DNA of 64,000 bases from Pseudomonas petrae (GCF_021728295.1 NZ_JAKJXE010000001.1:496001-560000); one strand, 5' to 3'; positions 18,745 to 28,020 are shown, counted from the stretch's first letter. Program-made: numbers and translations. Notes: a model not told the origin generated them from the sequence alone.

Positions 18745-20148
18745 TCAGAGGTTCGGGGGTAAGAAATCACGGCTTGGCACATAGTCCCGCTTTAGGTACA
18801 TCGAGAGCGCTGAAAGATCGTCAGGGCTCAATGTGCCGGCCGCCTGCTTCAGCTTAAGGCTGTCCAGGATGTAGTCGTATCGAGCATCGTTATAGTCGCG
18901 GACGGCACTGTAAAGCTGGCGCTCCGCGTTGAGCACATCAGCCACGTTCCGCGACCCCACATCCACGCCAACCTTGTTAGCTTCCACAGACTTGAAGCCG
19001 GAGCGAATGCTTTGCAGGCGCGCCTTTGTCTGCTCAATATCCGCGTTGATTCCGCGAAATGCGTTTCGGGTATTGAGGACTACCTCTCGACGGCGGTCCT
19101 CATGCTCATCCTTGCTCTGATAAAGCTTCTCGGTAGACTCGCGAACCTGGGAGTTGACCATTCCTCCCGAGTACAGCGGGATGTTCAGCTCAATGCCTAT
19201 GCTGCTTTGCGCGACACTATCGCGGTACCCATCACGACCGAAGTCTGTAGGGTTGCTGTACCCAAAGCTGTCGTTGTCTCCTTTGCGATACGAAGCCACT
19301 GCATCGACAGTAGGAGCGTGTCCAGCCTTTCGCTGACTTAGGGTCTGCTCCGCTGCTCCCACGGCGAACTCCGCTGCTTGAAGCTGCAGGTTTTGCTGAA
19401 CTGCGGTATTTACCCAAGCGGTTGAGTCATTGGGAACAGGGGGATCCATGGGCAACTGATGGCCCATGCCGGCGATGGAGTCGTAGGACTGCTTTGTCAG
19501 GCGGGAAAGTGCTTCGTACGCGTCGTCTACTTTTCGCTGAGTCTGCTGGCGATTGGCCCGCGCATTGTCATACGCAGCTTGAGCGTCATAGACGTCCGTG
19601 ATGCTCGAAGCGCCATCTTCAAGCCGCCCTTGCGCCTGATCGCGCTGCCGCAGAAGTGCTGCTTCCTCAGCTTGCGCAGCGGCTAGCGCGTCCAGCTCCC
19701 TCAGCGTTTCGAAATAGGCTTGCGCAGACGTAAAGATAAGCGCCTGTTCTTTCGCTGACAGTTCCAGCGCTGCTTGCGACACAGAGAGCTTTGCAGCCTT
19801 GAGCTGATACCAACGATCCATTCTGAACAACGGTTGACTTAAGTTCGCTCTAAACGTGGTGCCGCTGCGCTCGCGGACCAACGAAGGCTCGTCTCTGTCT
19901 AGCCGCGTCACTTCTGACGTTGCACCGGCGGTTATGTTTGGGAGAAGCCCGGAGCGAGCCTGGGGTACCGCTTCGGTTTGAGCCTGGAAAGCATGCCGAG
20001 CCGAGGAAAGCTGCGCATCGTTGATGGAAGCAGCTTGATAAACGGCGAGCAGTTCTGCGGGCCTGGCTGATGGCATCTGCGCAAACGCCTCGCCTGAACA
20101 AACAACCATTCCAATCACTACAGCTTCGAGGGCGATGCAGAATTTCAT
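18745..20148 (-). CDS. TolC-family outer-membrane channel of the type I system
   Basis: 467 residues from ATG 20148. This start is preferred because the next residues (MKFCIALEAVVIGMVVCSGEAFA) are a clear signal peptide; an upstream ATG at 20172 adds only eight residues before it. The mature protein shows the duplicated TolC/LapE pattern: LLAVYQAASINDAQLSSARHAFQA, NLSQPLFRMDRWYQLKAAKLSVSQA in the first half and GIELNIPLYSGGMVNSQVRES in the second, with long helical stretches between. It forms the outer-membrane conduit and completes the tripartite exporter. It is the first gene of the minus-strand cluster, 132 bp before the ABC gene. Confidence 0.93.
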   Translation of the reverse strand: MKFCIALEAVVIGMVVCSGEAFAQMPSARPAELLAVYQAASINDAQLSSARHAFQAQTEAVPQARSGLLPNITAGATSEVTRLDRDEPSLVRERSGTTFRANLSQPLFRMDRWYQLKAAKLSVSQAALELSAKEQALIFTSAQAYFETLRELDALAAAQAEEAALLRQRDQAQGRLEDGASSITDVYDAQAAYDNARANRQQTQRKVDDAYEALSRLTKQSYDSIAGMGHQLPMDPPVPNDSTAWVNTAVQQNLQLQAAEFAVGAAEQTLSQRKAGHAPTVDAVASYRKGDNDSFGYSNPTDFGRDGYRDSVAQSSIGIELNIPLYSGGMVNSQVRESTEKLYQSKDEHEDRRREVVLNTRNAFRGINADIEQTKARLQSIRSGFKSVEANKVGVDVGSRNVADVLNAERQLYSAVRDYNDARYDYILDSLKLKQAAGTLSPDDLSALSMYLKRDYVPSRDFLPPNL

Positions 20149-20730
20149 AGGCGATCCGTGCGGTTGACGCATCCAGTTTGGAGCTTTTAGTGATGGTTAT
20201 GTCGGCGGTATTCAGCTGTACTTGAGCATGCCTTCGGCACGATCTAATCATTCAGGAGGATGAGACCGATTTCGTGATTGGGCTAAAAGCCGATGATGGC
20301 ACTGCAATATCAATTTACTCATAATATTTTCCCGCCGCATGGGGGTAGCAAACCTGGTCCTATGACGTTCTAAGGTCGCGCCTTCGAATCGCACGCCGAT
20401 GTCACACTCTGCCTCGAGCCGGCGTCGACACGGCTAAGCGAGAAGACTGGACTCGATCAGGTTGATCGCGGTATCGCCGTCCTGATCACAGAACAAGACC
20501 ATCGCCGGATGGTACGACGGGTCCACGGAGAAGATGAAACAGGGGGCGAGTTCCTGACCGATGAGCTGGGCACTGGAATGACGTATCAGCATCCGAATGA
20601 CGACACCCTGGGCCAGGGCAGTAACCCAATGCGGCATACTGGCTCGATGTCCCTGGACGTGGTTTTCGGCAAGGCGTGAGATCTCGAGGGGTGCTGATTG
20701 ATTGAGTCAGCCCGGCCCGCTGACTTTCAG
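20149..20730. other. Intergenic region upstream of the secretion locus
   Basis: This stretch separates the TolC-like gene from the partial tRNA repeat and should carry the promoter of the type I locus; I could not pick a convincing -35/-10 pair. One minus-strand open frame (20434-20637, 67 codons, ending DQDGDTAINLIESSLLA) may be a small gene or a remnant. I do not recognise it and it lacks a clear ribosome binding site. Confidence 0.4.
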
Positions 20731-20831
20731 ACAGGCAAAAAAAATCTGGAAATCCGCATTTTCATGGGCCTTCCAGATTTTCGAAATGGTGGGTCGCGTG
20801 GGATTCGAACCTACGACCAATTGGTTAAAAG
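20731..20831 (-). repeat. Distal island repeat: copy of the tRNA-Lys 3' part and terminator
   Basis: 101 bp that match 29663-29764 except for one C/T difference (in the acceptor-stem part) and one A fewer in the A-run. It contains the 3' part of tRNA-Lys from the anticodon loop to CCA, plus the downstream terminator hairpin (arms 20741-20751 and 20771-20781). The 5' part of the tRNA is missing, so it is not a gene. This is the expected structure of an attachment-site copy left by integration at the 3' end of a tRNA gene. Confidence 0.92.
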
Positions 20832-20900
20832 ACAATTGGTGGTAAGAATCGCTCCAAGCCCCGTGGCATAAGGCTATTAGCCCGACGTATTTGGCAACGC

Positions 20901-20928
20901 AGCCTCTAATGAACCCACATTAGAGGCT
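20901..20928 (+). promoter_or_regulatory. 11-bp perfect inverted repeat in front of the parA remnant
   Basis: AGCCTCTAATG and CATTAGAGGCT are separated by 6 nt and end 7 nt before the parA ATG. The right arm includes the only ribosome-binding-like sequence (AGAGG), so either a bound repressor or the RNA hairpin could block expression. Auto-control by the partition protein is possible but not shown. Confidence 0.6.
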
Positions 20929-20935
20929 CCAAAAA

Positions 20936-21289
20936 ATGAAAATCACCTCGGTCGTTTCGACCAAAGGCGGGGTAGGAAAAACCACCGTCGAGGCCAATCT
21001 CGGCGCATTGTGCGCCGACGCCGGGCTTCGAACCCTTCTCATCGATCTGGACCCCGCGCAGCCATCTCTGTCTTCGTACTACCAACTGGTGGAAGAAGCG
21101 CAGGGCGGGATATATGAGCTGCTCGCTCTGAATGCGACTGACCCGCTCTGGATCATTTCCAGCACCGCGATTCCGAACCTATCGCTGGTCATCTCGAACG
21201 ACGTCAACAACCAGCTGAACACTCTGCTATTCCAGGCTCACGATGGACGCCTACGGTTGGCAGGTCGGCTGTCAATTGCCTGTTCTTGA
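20936..21289 (+). pseudogene. ParA/Soj ATPase of an integrative element, truncated
   Basis: 117 codons begin as a standard ParA family protein: the deviant Walker A KGGVGKTT at residues 10-17, LLIDLDPAQPSLSSYY, and NQLNTLLFQAHDGRLRL near residue 105. The homology then stops, followed by a short unrelated tail and a stop. Complete relatives have roughly 250-300 residues, so the Walker B and the DNA-binding parts are lost. This subfamily, with the LSSYY and QLNTLL motifs, is the one found at one end of PAPI-1/pKLC102/ICEclc-type elements next to the tRNA attachment site, exactly where it lies here. It marks the region as a decayed integrative element. Confidence 0.85.
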
Positions 21290-21794
21290 AAGCGTTGGCC
21301 TGATTCATAGCTGGATCGCTAGCCACGCTTGAAATGACGATTAGGACTGCAACTGTCTTAAGGCGAAAGCAGCCCACATACAGGAATATTTAGATGTATT
21401 GGTGGGTGTTGTGCGAGAGCTTCAGAAAGCACATCAATCGAGAAAATCAGCTCCTCATCTGGGTATGAAGCCCAACGGGGAGGCATGAGTGGACATCACC
21501 TGAGAGCGCGGTTCAAGGAGAGTTGTTGAGCGGCCGTGGTGGAGGTAAGCGGCCTGATCTCTGCATGGGCGAACGTCCACTTTGGTTGACTACCGCCAAT
21601 TGATACCAAAAGGCAAAAGATGGTCACATGCTAGCGGTACTTAGTGCACTGCATCATTCAGCGCAAGGTGGCGTGTCTAGAGAATCAGAGAAGCATCAAC
21701 GTCTTGGTTTCACCGTTGAAAGCGTCGCTGATGCGCCGCGCCAATCTAGACTGAGCAAATCCCGACACGTCAATGAAACGCCGGTCCAGCCATT
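21290..21794. other. Decayed stretch between parA remnant and regulator gene
   Basis: No intact gene is visible. A plus-strand open stretch at about 21350-21487 (reading KAAHIQEYLDVLVGVV and ending MKPNGEA before a stop) looks like the end of a lost gene that I cannot identify. All frames are frequently stopped elsewhere, which fits deletion of the body of the mobile element. Confidence 0.5.
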
Positions 21795-22559
21795 TCACGA
21801 CGAGCGCGCAAACTCCAGCTTTTCGCCATAAGCGCTGCGCTGCTTCAACCCGCGCGCGTCATCGCTAATGACTCTGGTTATCGCGTCGAGGGCACACACA
21901 TGGGCGAACGCTTTGTAGCCGAGCTTTGAGCTGTCAGCCAAGACGATAGTCTGGTTGGCTGAGGCGATCATCGCCTGCTTGATCGGGATCTCGACGGTAT
22001 TGATATTGGTGATGCCGCTTTGCGGATGGACACCTTCGGCGCCGATGAACGCCCAGTCGGTATGAATATTCTCGAATTTCTGCACCGTATCCGGTCCGAC
22101 CAAGGTGTAAACATTATCGAGCATCAGCCCCCCGGCGACGTGCAATGTGATGCTCGGGTGTTGTGAAAGCTGCATGGCGATCATCAAGTCATTAGTAATG
22201 ACCGTGATGTTCTTGCGCGCTTTCAAGGCCAGCGCAAGTTGAAAAACGGTGGAGCCGTTGTCGAGAATGATCGACTGGCCGTCCTTGATGTATTCCAGCG
22301 CTGCCAGAGCAATGGCGGCTTTGCCCGACATATTCATGTTGCGCCGCACGTTGTAAGGCGTGTCGCCTTGGTGCACATCCTGAGCGGGCAACACGCCGCC
22401 ATGGGTGCGGATCAGCCTTCCGCTTTTCTCCATGGCTGACAGATCGCGGCGGATAGTCGAGCTGTCCACTGCGAACATTTCGGACAGCTCCCCTGCGTTG
22501 ATATAGCCCCGTTCCCTGATGAGCTCCATGATCTGAAGCCGGCGTTCTGACGCAGTCAT
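21795..22559 (-). CDS. DeoR-family sugar-phosphate responsive repressor (AgaR/GlpR type)
   Basis: 254 residues. The N-terminal helix-turn-helix is the classic DeoR form (INAGELSEMFAVDSSTIRRD, then SGRLIRTHGG). The C-terminal DeoRC sensor domain has DNGSTVFQLALAL, ITNDLMIA, GGLMLD, FIGAEGV and VLADSSKLG, which bind phosphosugars in relatives. It is the last gene of the minus-strand SIS-ROK-regulator group, 76 bp after the kinase gene. It is likely to control the divergent promoter region around 24.6-24.75 kb in response to a phosphorylated intermediate made by the kinase. Confidence 0.93.
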   Translation of the reverse strand: MTASERRLQIMELIRERGYINAGELSEMFAVDSSTIRRDLSAMEKSGRLIRTHGGVLPAQDVHQGDTPYNVRRNMNMSGKAAIALAALEYIKDGQSIILDNGSTVFQLALALKARKNITVITNDLMIAMQLSQHPSITLHVAGGLMLDNVYTLVGPDTVQKFENIHTDWAFIGAEGVHPQSGITNINTVEIPIKQAMIASANQTIVLADSSKLGYKAFAHVCALDAITRVISDDARGLKQRSAYGEKLEFARSS

Positions 22560-22635
22560 TATTTACTCGTTGGCAGAGGAAGATGCACGTTTGTGTGCAA
22601 AGAGTAACGAGTTCACCCAGTGAACGCAAAATGCC

Positions 22636-23556
22636 TCACAGCGTCGGCAGCAATGCAGCTCCCAGGGCACCGGCAGCATCGCCAATCGATGAAGGGACGA
22701 TGGGCATGTTGAGTTCGAAGCCCGCCTTGCGCCGCACTGACCCGCGCAAGGACGCTTCATAAAGAGGATAAAGCCGGGCAGCACTGCCGCCCAGCACGAT
22801 CAGGTCCGGCCCGTAAAGCATCGCCAGACTGTTGAGACCGCGCCCGACCTGGCGCCCATATTGTTCGAACAGCTCGCGAACCTTCACATCATCTGCGGCA
22901 CGCGCCTGGAAAAATGCCAGATCTTGCCGCTCGTAGGCGACATCGGGCAGCAGCGTCGCCAACTGCGTTTGCAACCAGCTGCGCGAGGCCAGCGTTTCCC
23001 AGCAGCCACTCAGTCCGCAGTAGCACTGATGAAGGTCATCGCTCACAGGAATATGCCCGCCTTCCGGGTGGGAACCGTCGACTGCGCGCCATGGTTGCCC
23101 ATTGACCAACAGCGCCACGCCGACGCCCGTGCCCAAGGTCACAGTAAGCAGTCGCTGGCTGCCTACCCCTGCACCAAGGTGAAACTCACCCAATGCCGCA
23201 GTTACTGCGTCATTGTCAATGGCGACGGGAATTTGCAGTTGCTCACGTAATGGAGCAACCAGCGCAAACCCGGAAAATACCGGCAAGGTGCCTGGATTTT
23301 CGATTACTCCACGGGCCATATCCACCGGCCCGCTGGCACCGATGCCCAGCGATAGCAGATGGCTGCGAGCGGGAAGCAACTGCAAAATGTAGCGCGCCAG
23401 TTGTCCGGGCCGATCAGCCCTGGCGTAGCGCTCGAACGTAGCCGTGGGCAAGGTGACGGCTGCCACTTCGCGGCCGGCCTGCAGCATTACCAGACGCAGA
23501 CCGGTACCGCCAATATCGATGCCAGCGCGAAGGCCGCCCTCGCCCGCCGCAGTCAT
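22636..23556 (-). CDS. ROK-family sugar kinase
   Basis: 306 residues. The phosphate loop is GIDIGGTGLRLV at residues 12-23. Other ROK features are IGASGPVD, the catalytic Asp in VAIDNDAVTAALGE, LTVTLGTGVGVALLVNG, and the zinc-binding motif CYCGLSGCWE after EGGHIPV. The enzyme should phosphorylate a hexose or amino-sugar-like substrate with ATP; the exact substrate cannot be read from the sequence. It overlaps the end of the SIS gene by 4 nt (ATGA), so both are probably made together, and it is followed by the DeoR regulator. Confidence 0.92.
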   Translation of the reverse strand: MTAAGEGGLRAGIDIGGTGLRLVMLQAGREVAAVTLPTATFERYARADRPGQLARYILQLLPARSHLLSLGIGASGPVDMARGVIENPGTLPVFSGFALVAPLREQLQIPVAIDNDAVTAALGEFHLGAGVGSQRLLTVTLGTGVGVALLVNGQPWRAVDGSHPEGGHIPVSDDLHQCYCGLSGCWETLASRSWLQTQLATLLPDVAYERQDLAFFQARAADDVKVRELFEQYGRQVGRGLNSLAMLYGPDLIVLGGSAARLYPLYEASLRGSVRRKAGFELNMPIVPSSIGDAAGALGAALLPTL

Positions 23557-24584
23557 AGAGTCACCGTAATCTTCTTGCCGTACAGAAACTGACCCGGCAC
23601 CAAACCGCGGGCGCGGGCGATGCTGACGGTGAAGTGCTGGATATGCAGGATGCCACTGATCAGTCGTAACAGCTCATGCTGGCCTTCGCTGGCGAGCAAC
23701 TGGCTGTCGGCATAAGCCTGCGGTCCCAGTGTCACGACCGTTGTGCCGTTTGCCCTAAGGTCCTTGGCGAGTACTTGCAGGGTGCCGTCGCTCCCATCGC
23801 CCATCAGCAGCGCCAGCATTCCCGGGCCAGAGGTTTCCAGTGGGCCATGGCGAAACTCACCACTTAAATAACCTTCGGCCATGACCTTACAGGCCTCCTT
23901 TAGGATCAGCGCGCCGGTCATGGCTGTTGCACCGTCAGCACCGATACCGACCAGCGCCAGCCGTGGTTCGCCATTATCGAAGGCTTGATCGACCAATTGC
24001 TGAACCGCTGCCTGGTTTGCGATCAGGTGTGCCATCGGCTCGCGGAATGTCCGAAGCGCTGCCAGCAGCGGGGCTTCGTCTTCGCCCAGCAAGGCCAAGG
24101 CAATTCGGTACTGCACGACCAATGTGTTGATATAGCTTTTTGAACTGACTGTCGCCTCGCTACCCGACTTCAACGCGACGAGGATATCGGCAGCACGGGC
24201 CAAAGTGCTTTCCTCGTCATTGGTCACCCCGATCAAGGTTTTCGGTTGGCGCTGGCCAGTCAATTGCGCCAGCAAAGAGACTACTTCACCGCTCATGCCC
24301 GACTGTGAAGTCACCCAAAGCAAAGTGCTCGACGTGATCAGTTGTGGAAAATCCAGCAAGCGACCGGCGTCAATTCGCCACACCGGATAACCCCGAGCCA
24401 GCAGATCGCGTTCGATCGGCAACGCGGTGTAATCCGAAGAGCCCATGCCGGTCAAGACGATGCGGTCATAACTGCCCAGATCCAGTGCGCTCAGTTGCGC
24501 AGGTAGCGAATAGGACAACTGGGCGTCGAGCGCGACGATCTGGTCGTTGATATCGAGTTCATAAGGGCTTGGACTGAAAGGCAT
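23553..24584 (-). CDS. Double-SIS-domain sugar-phosphate isomerase/deglycase-like protein
   Basis: 343 residues from ATG 24584, which has GGAG 8 nt upstream; the TTG start 33 nt earlier is weaker. The first SIS domain shows TGMGSSDYTAL, SQSGMSGEVVSLL and the VSSKSYINTL element. The second shows GIGADGATAMTGALILKEA and SGEFRHGPLE, as in the isomerase half of GlmS and in FrlB/AgaS-type enzymes (about 340-380 residues). No glutaminase domain is present, so it is not glucosamine-6-phosphate synthase. It is expected to isomerise, deaminate or deglycate a phosphorylated amino sugar or fructosamine. It is the first gene of the minus-strand unit with the kinase and the regulator. Confidence 0.88.
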   Translation of the reverse strand: MPFSPSPYELDINDQIVALDAQLSYSLPAQLSALDLGSYDRIVLTGMGSSDYTALPIERDLLARGYPVWRIDAGRLLDFPQLITSSTLLWVTSQSGMSGEVVSLLAQLTGQRQPKTLIGVTNDEESTLARAADILVALKSGSEATVSSKSYINTLVVQYRIALALLGEDEAPLLAALRTFREPMAHLIANQAAVQQLVDQAFDNGEPRLALVGIGADGATAMTGALILKEACKVMAEGYLSGEFRHGPLETSGPGMLALLMGDGSDGTLQVLAKDLRANGTTVVTLGPQAYADSQLLASEGQHELLRLISGILHIQHFTVSIARARGLVPGQFLYGKKITVTL

Positions 24585-24625
24585 TGAGGAGGCTCCGCTG
24601 AGTTGGAATGTGCGCAAAGGCTACA

Positions 24626-24641
24626 TGCACGATATCGTGCA
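24626..24641. promoter_or_regulatory. 16-bp perfect palindrome in the divergent promoter region
   Basis: TGCACGATATCGTGCA reads the same on both strands and lies 42 bp upstream of the SIS start. A second inverted repeat, TTAATGA-N9-TCATTAA, follows at 24654-24676. Both are good candidates for binding by the DeoR-family regulator of this cluster or by another repressor. Confidence 0.55.
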
Positions 24642-24716
24642 GTCAATGCTCGTTTAATGACCGTTTTTTTCATTAACTAGCGCACAGACGGACGATTTTT
24701 TACACGAATTCAGGTA

Positions 24717-24745
24717 TTGACTGCACGTATTCGCGCATTGATACT
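24717..24745 (+). promoter_or_regulatory. Candidate sigma-70 promoter of the permease operon
   Basis: TTGACT, 17 nt, GATACT, followed about 85 nt later by the permease start. The -35 box is good and the -10 is fair. The palindromes just upstream would place an operator next to it. Confidence 0.5.
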
Positions 24746-24830
24746 CAGGCTATCCGAGGCACGGCTGAGTCTGCCGCTCCTCAGTGAAACCGATCGATAC
24801 CTGACGCGATAACAAAAAGAGGAGATTTCG

Positions 24831-26303
24831 ATGAACGACGATCACCCGCACACTTCACCGACTACCGGATTGCAAAGCAACTCGGTGGGGCTGGTGACGG
24901 TATTGATGCAAAGCATCGCGCAGATAGCACCTGCCGTAGGGGTGCTAACCACTATCGCATTCAATACCCAGCAAGCTGGATTAGGCGCACCTTCGGCTTA
25001 TATCGCAGCGTTCATTATCGGGCTGATCGTGGCCATATCGCTGGCTCAGCTGGGCAAGCATTTCCCTTCGGCCGGCGGCTTTTATACCTATGTAAGCGCG
25101 ACGGTGGGTCCGAGCGCCGGTTTCATGGTCGGATGGCTTTACTCATGGATCGTCGCATTGATACCGGGCGGGCTGGCCGCCTACACCGGTTTTGTCCTGC
25201 AGACGGAAATCTCCCAGAACTATGGAATCGACATTCCTTGGCAGCTGATTGCTGCGGTCATCCTTTTGGTCGTGGGCTGGATCGCTTACAAGGGGATCAA
25301 GACTTCGGGAAAAATGCTTACCGTATTGTCGGTGGTAGAAATGCTGATCGTGGCAGCATTGGCGGTGGGTGGGCTGCTCTCTCCTGGAGAAGGCGGCGTC
25401 AGCCTGGCAGGTTTCAACCCGGCAAACAGCACCAGTGCCCATGGATTCTTCCTGGCGGTGGTGTTATCGATCTTCGCCTTTACCGGCTGGGAAGGCGCGG
25501 CGGCGGTGGCCGAGGAGGCGCGTAACCCCCGCAAGGTCATACCGCAGGCAATCATCGGCTCGCTGATTTTGCTGGGCGTGTATTACGTGTTCTGTGCCTG
25601 GGGTATCCAGACCGGCTGGGGCATTGCCCACCTGGACTCTCTGGCCTCGTCCGCTGACAGCCCCGCCTTTGCCGTCGCCCACCGGTTGTGGGGCAACGGC
25701 TGGATTCTGATCCTGCTGGCATTGCTCAACTCCGGTATTGCGGTGTGTATCGCCTGCACTGTCGACTCAACCCGCAACTGGTATGCCATGGCCCGTGCCG
25801 AAGCTATCCCCGGCTGGCTGAAGAGTATCCATCCGGTACACCGCACGCCCCACAACGCGATCAAGGCGCAGACCGGCCTGGCATTGGCTGTCGCCCTGAT
25901 CGGTGGTTCTTTAATGAAACCCGATCAGGCGTTTTTCATGCTTGCGACGCTCGCCACGATCATTTACGTGTTCGTGTACTTCATGGGCAACATCGGGGTG
26001 GCGCGGTTCTTCACCACCGTGATGCGCAAAGAGCTGAACGTGCTGGTGCATATCGTGTTCCCGATCATTTCCACTCTCGCACTGTTTTGCGTGCTGTATT
26101 ACTCACTGGTTCCCCTGCCGGATCCGCCGGTCAGTTATGCACCGGTGGCATTTATCATCCTGACGGTGCTCGGTCTCTGGCGCCTGGTGCAGCTCAAGCG
26201 TGGTCGCCGCACCCAATGGCAGACGCTCTCACGATATGTCGTCGAAGACGCTTCGGCCGCGCCGGCTAACAGGTTGACACCCAGCGCTCTTCAGGACTCT
26301 TGA
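24831..26303 (+). CDS. APC-superfamily amino acid/amine permease
   Basis: 490 residues with about twelve hydrophobic segments. Typical APC features are the unwound first helix (SIAQIAPAVGVLTTIAFNTQ), FPSAGGFYTYVSATVGPSAGFMVGWLY and FAFTGWEGAAAVAEEARNPRKVIPQAI. AGAGGAGA lies a few bases before the ATG. It should import an amino acid, an amine or a conjugate of one by proton or sodium symport. It starts a plus-strand unit with the GMC oxidoreductase and the acetyltransferase, divergent from the SIS-kinase-regulator unit. Confidence 0.93.
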   Translation: MNDDHPHTSPTTGLQSNSVGLVTVLMQSIAQIAPAVGVLTTIAFNTQQAGLGAPSAYIAAFIIGLIVAISLAQLGKHFPSAGGFYTYVSATVGPSAGFMVGWLYSWIVALIPGGLAAYTGFVLQTEISQNYGIDIPWQLIAAVILLVVGWIAYKGIKTSGKMLTVLSVVEMLIVAALAVGGLLSPGEGGVSLAGFNPANSTSAHGFFLAVVLSIFAFTGWEGAAAVAEEARNPRKVIPQAIIGSLILLGVYYVFCAWGIQTGWGIAHLDSLASSADSPAFAVAHRLWGNGWILILLALLNSGIAVCIACTVDSTRNWYAMARAEAIPGWLKSIHPVHRTPHNAIKAQTGLALAVALIGGSLMKPDQAFFMLATLATIIYVFVYFMGNIGVARFFTTVMRKELNVLVHIVFPIISTLALFCVLYYSLVPLPDPPVSYAPVAFIILTVLGLWRLVQLKRGRRTQWQTLSRYVVEDASAAPANRLTPSALQDS

Positions 26304-26376
26304 TTGCTCACTGAAATGCCGCTTGGCTCAACGCCGAGCGGGCTCAAGTCATTAGCTCCAGACTAGGTTCCAAAAG

Positions 26377-28020
26377 ATGCTTAATAACGTGCACGAATAC
26401 GATTACGTCATCGTCGGGGCAGGCTCCGCTGGGTGTGTGCTGGCCAACCGACTGAGCACTGACCCTGCCGTTACAGTGTGTCTCATAGAGGCAGGCCCCA
26501 GCGATAAAAGCATCTTTATTCAGATGCCTGCGGCGCTGACCTTTCCCATCGAAAGCGATGTGTTCAACTGGAAGTTCGAAAGCGAGCCAGAACCGGAACT
26601 GCATGGCCGTACCATCGGCCAGGCACGCGGTCGCTGCCTGGGCGGCAGTTCGTCAATCAATGGCATGGTTTACGTACGTGGCAGTCGTCACGACTACGAC
26701 AGTTGGCGACAGCTGGGTGTCGAAGGTTGGGATTTCGACGACTGCCTGCCGTACTTTCGCAAGATGGAGAGTTTCGAAAGCGGCCGGGACCCCGCGCGAG
26801 GGGGCGACGGCCCGATCACCGTCACTCGCAGTAAAGCGGATCACCCTCTATATCAATCCTTTCTCAAGGCCGGCCAAGAGTTCGGATTGGCCGACGCAGG
26901 CGATTACAACAGTGGGAGCCAGGAAGGCGTGCATGTGACCCAGGCAACCATTCGTGACGGCGTGCGCTGCAGCACGAGCCTTGCCTATTTGAAACCGGCC
27001 ATTCGCCGTCCCAACCTGACTGTACTTACCGAGTGTCTGGTAGAGCGCGTCAATCTTGAAAACAAGGTGGCCACCGGCGTTACCCTCACGCACAAGGGCG
27101 AGCAGAAGGTTCTGCATGCCGCACGCGAAGTCGTCTTGTGCGCGGGCACCATTGGATCGCCACAACTGCTCATGTTGTCAGGTATCGGCGAACGCACTGC
27201 ACTGGCCGGCCACGGCATTGAGTGCGCGGTGCACTTGCCCGGTGTAGGCGCTGACTTACAGGATCACGTTGTCGCACCGCTGCGCTTTACCTCACCGGCC
27301 GGCGTGTCGATATCCAGGCAGCTCGGCACACTCGGCCGGCTGAAACTGGGCATTCAATGGTCGCTCTTCAAAACCGGGCTGGGCGCCACGCCTTTTTTTG
27401 AAGTGGGATCATTTTTCAAGAGCAGCGACGACGTTGATTACTTCAACATGCAGCATGAGTTTCTGCCTTTTCTGGCCGACTTCCAGTCCGGGAAGGTGCA
27501 TATCGCCGATGGGTTTCAGTACTTCGTCAGCCAGATGCGCCCGCACAGCCGAGGCAGCATCGCGCTGCGGTCGGCCAATCCACAGCACAAGCCGATCATC
27601 CGCTTCAACTACCTGACTGACGCTCGCGACGTGACACAGATGGTTAATGGTATCCGCAAGACCTTACAGATGGTCGAGCAGCCCGCGTGGGCTGCGTACC
27701 GCAGTGGCGCGGTGGAAACCCCGACCCTCAAGACCTCGGATGCCGAATTGGCCGTCTGGTTGCGCCAAGTCGCCAACACCGAGCATCACCCCACCAGCAC
27801 CTGCCGCATGGGTAACGATGATTTTGCAGTGACCGACAGCAAGGGTCTTGTGCATGGCGTGCAACGGCTGCGTATCGTTGATGGCTCGATTCTGCCGAAA
27901 GTCCCAACGGCCAACATCAACGCGCCCATCATCATGGTTGCAGAGAAAATAGCAGCAGACATGACTCATTCCGACCTTGCTTCAATGCCGGCTCACGCCA
28001 AGGAGCAGGTCGCTCAATGA
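26377..28020 (+). CDS. GMC-family FAD-dependent alcohol dehydrogenase (choline dehydrogenase-like)
   Basis: 547 residues. The FAD-binding Rossmann motif VIVGAGSAGCVLANRLS is at residues 11-27. The GMC signature 1 region is GRCLGGSSSINGMVYVRG, signature 2 is AGTIGSPQLLMLSGIG, and the active-site His region is NTEHHPTSTCRMG with TANINAPIIMVAEKIA near the end. It oxidises an alcohol group and passes electrons to FAD and then probably to a quinone. Substrate unknown; BetA-like length and motifs do not prove choline, and no betaine aldehyde dehydrogenase gene is nearby. Its stop overlaps the acetyltransferase start (ATGA). Confidence 0.93.
   Translation: MLNNVHEYDYVIVGAGSAGCVLANRLSTDPAVTVCLIEAGPSDKSIFIQMPAALTFPIESDVFNWKFESEPEPELHGRTIGQARGRCLGGSSSINGMVYVRGSRHDYDSWRQLGVEGWDFDDCLPYFRKMESFESGRDPARGGDGPITVTRSKADHPLYQSFLKAGQEFGLADAGDYNSGSQEGVHVTQATIRDGVRCSTSLAYLKPAIRRPNLTVLTECLVERVNLENKVATGVTLTHKGEQKVLHAAREVVLCAGTIGSPQLLMLSGIGERTALAGHGIECAVHLPGVGADLQDHVVAPLRFTSPAGVSISRQLGTLGRLKLGIQWSLFKTGLGATPFFEVGSFFKSSDDVDYFNMQHEFLPFLADFQSGKVHIADGFQYFVSQMRPHSRGSIALRSANPQHKPIIRFNYLTDARDVTQMVNGIRKTLQMVEQPAWAAYRSGAVETPTLKTSDAELAVWLRQVANTEHHPTSTCRMGNDDFAVTDSKGLVHGVQRLRIVDGSILPKVPTANINAPIIMVAEKIAADMTHSDLASMPAHAKEQVAQ

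Noticed and set aside
20434..20637. 67-codon minus-strand frame near the partial tRNA repeat
   Set aside because: Not claimed as a gene: no start signal and no family recognised; mentioned only in the intergenic entry.
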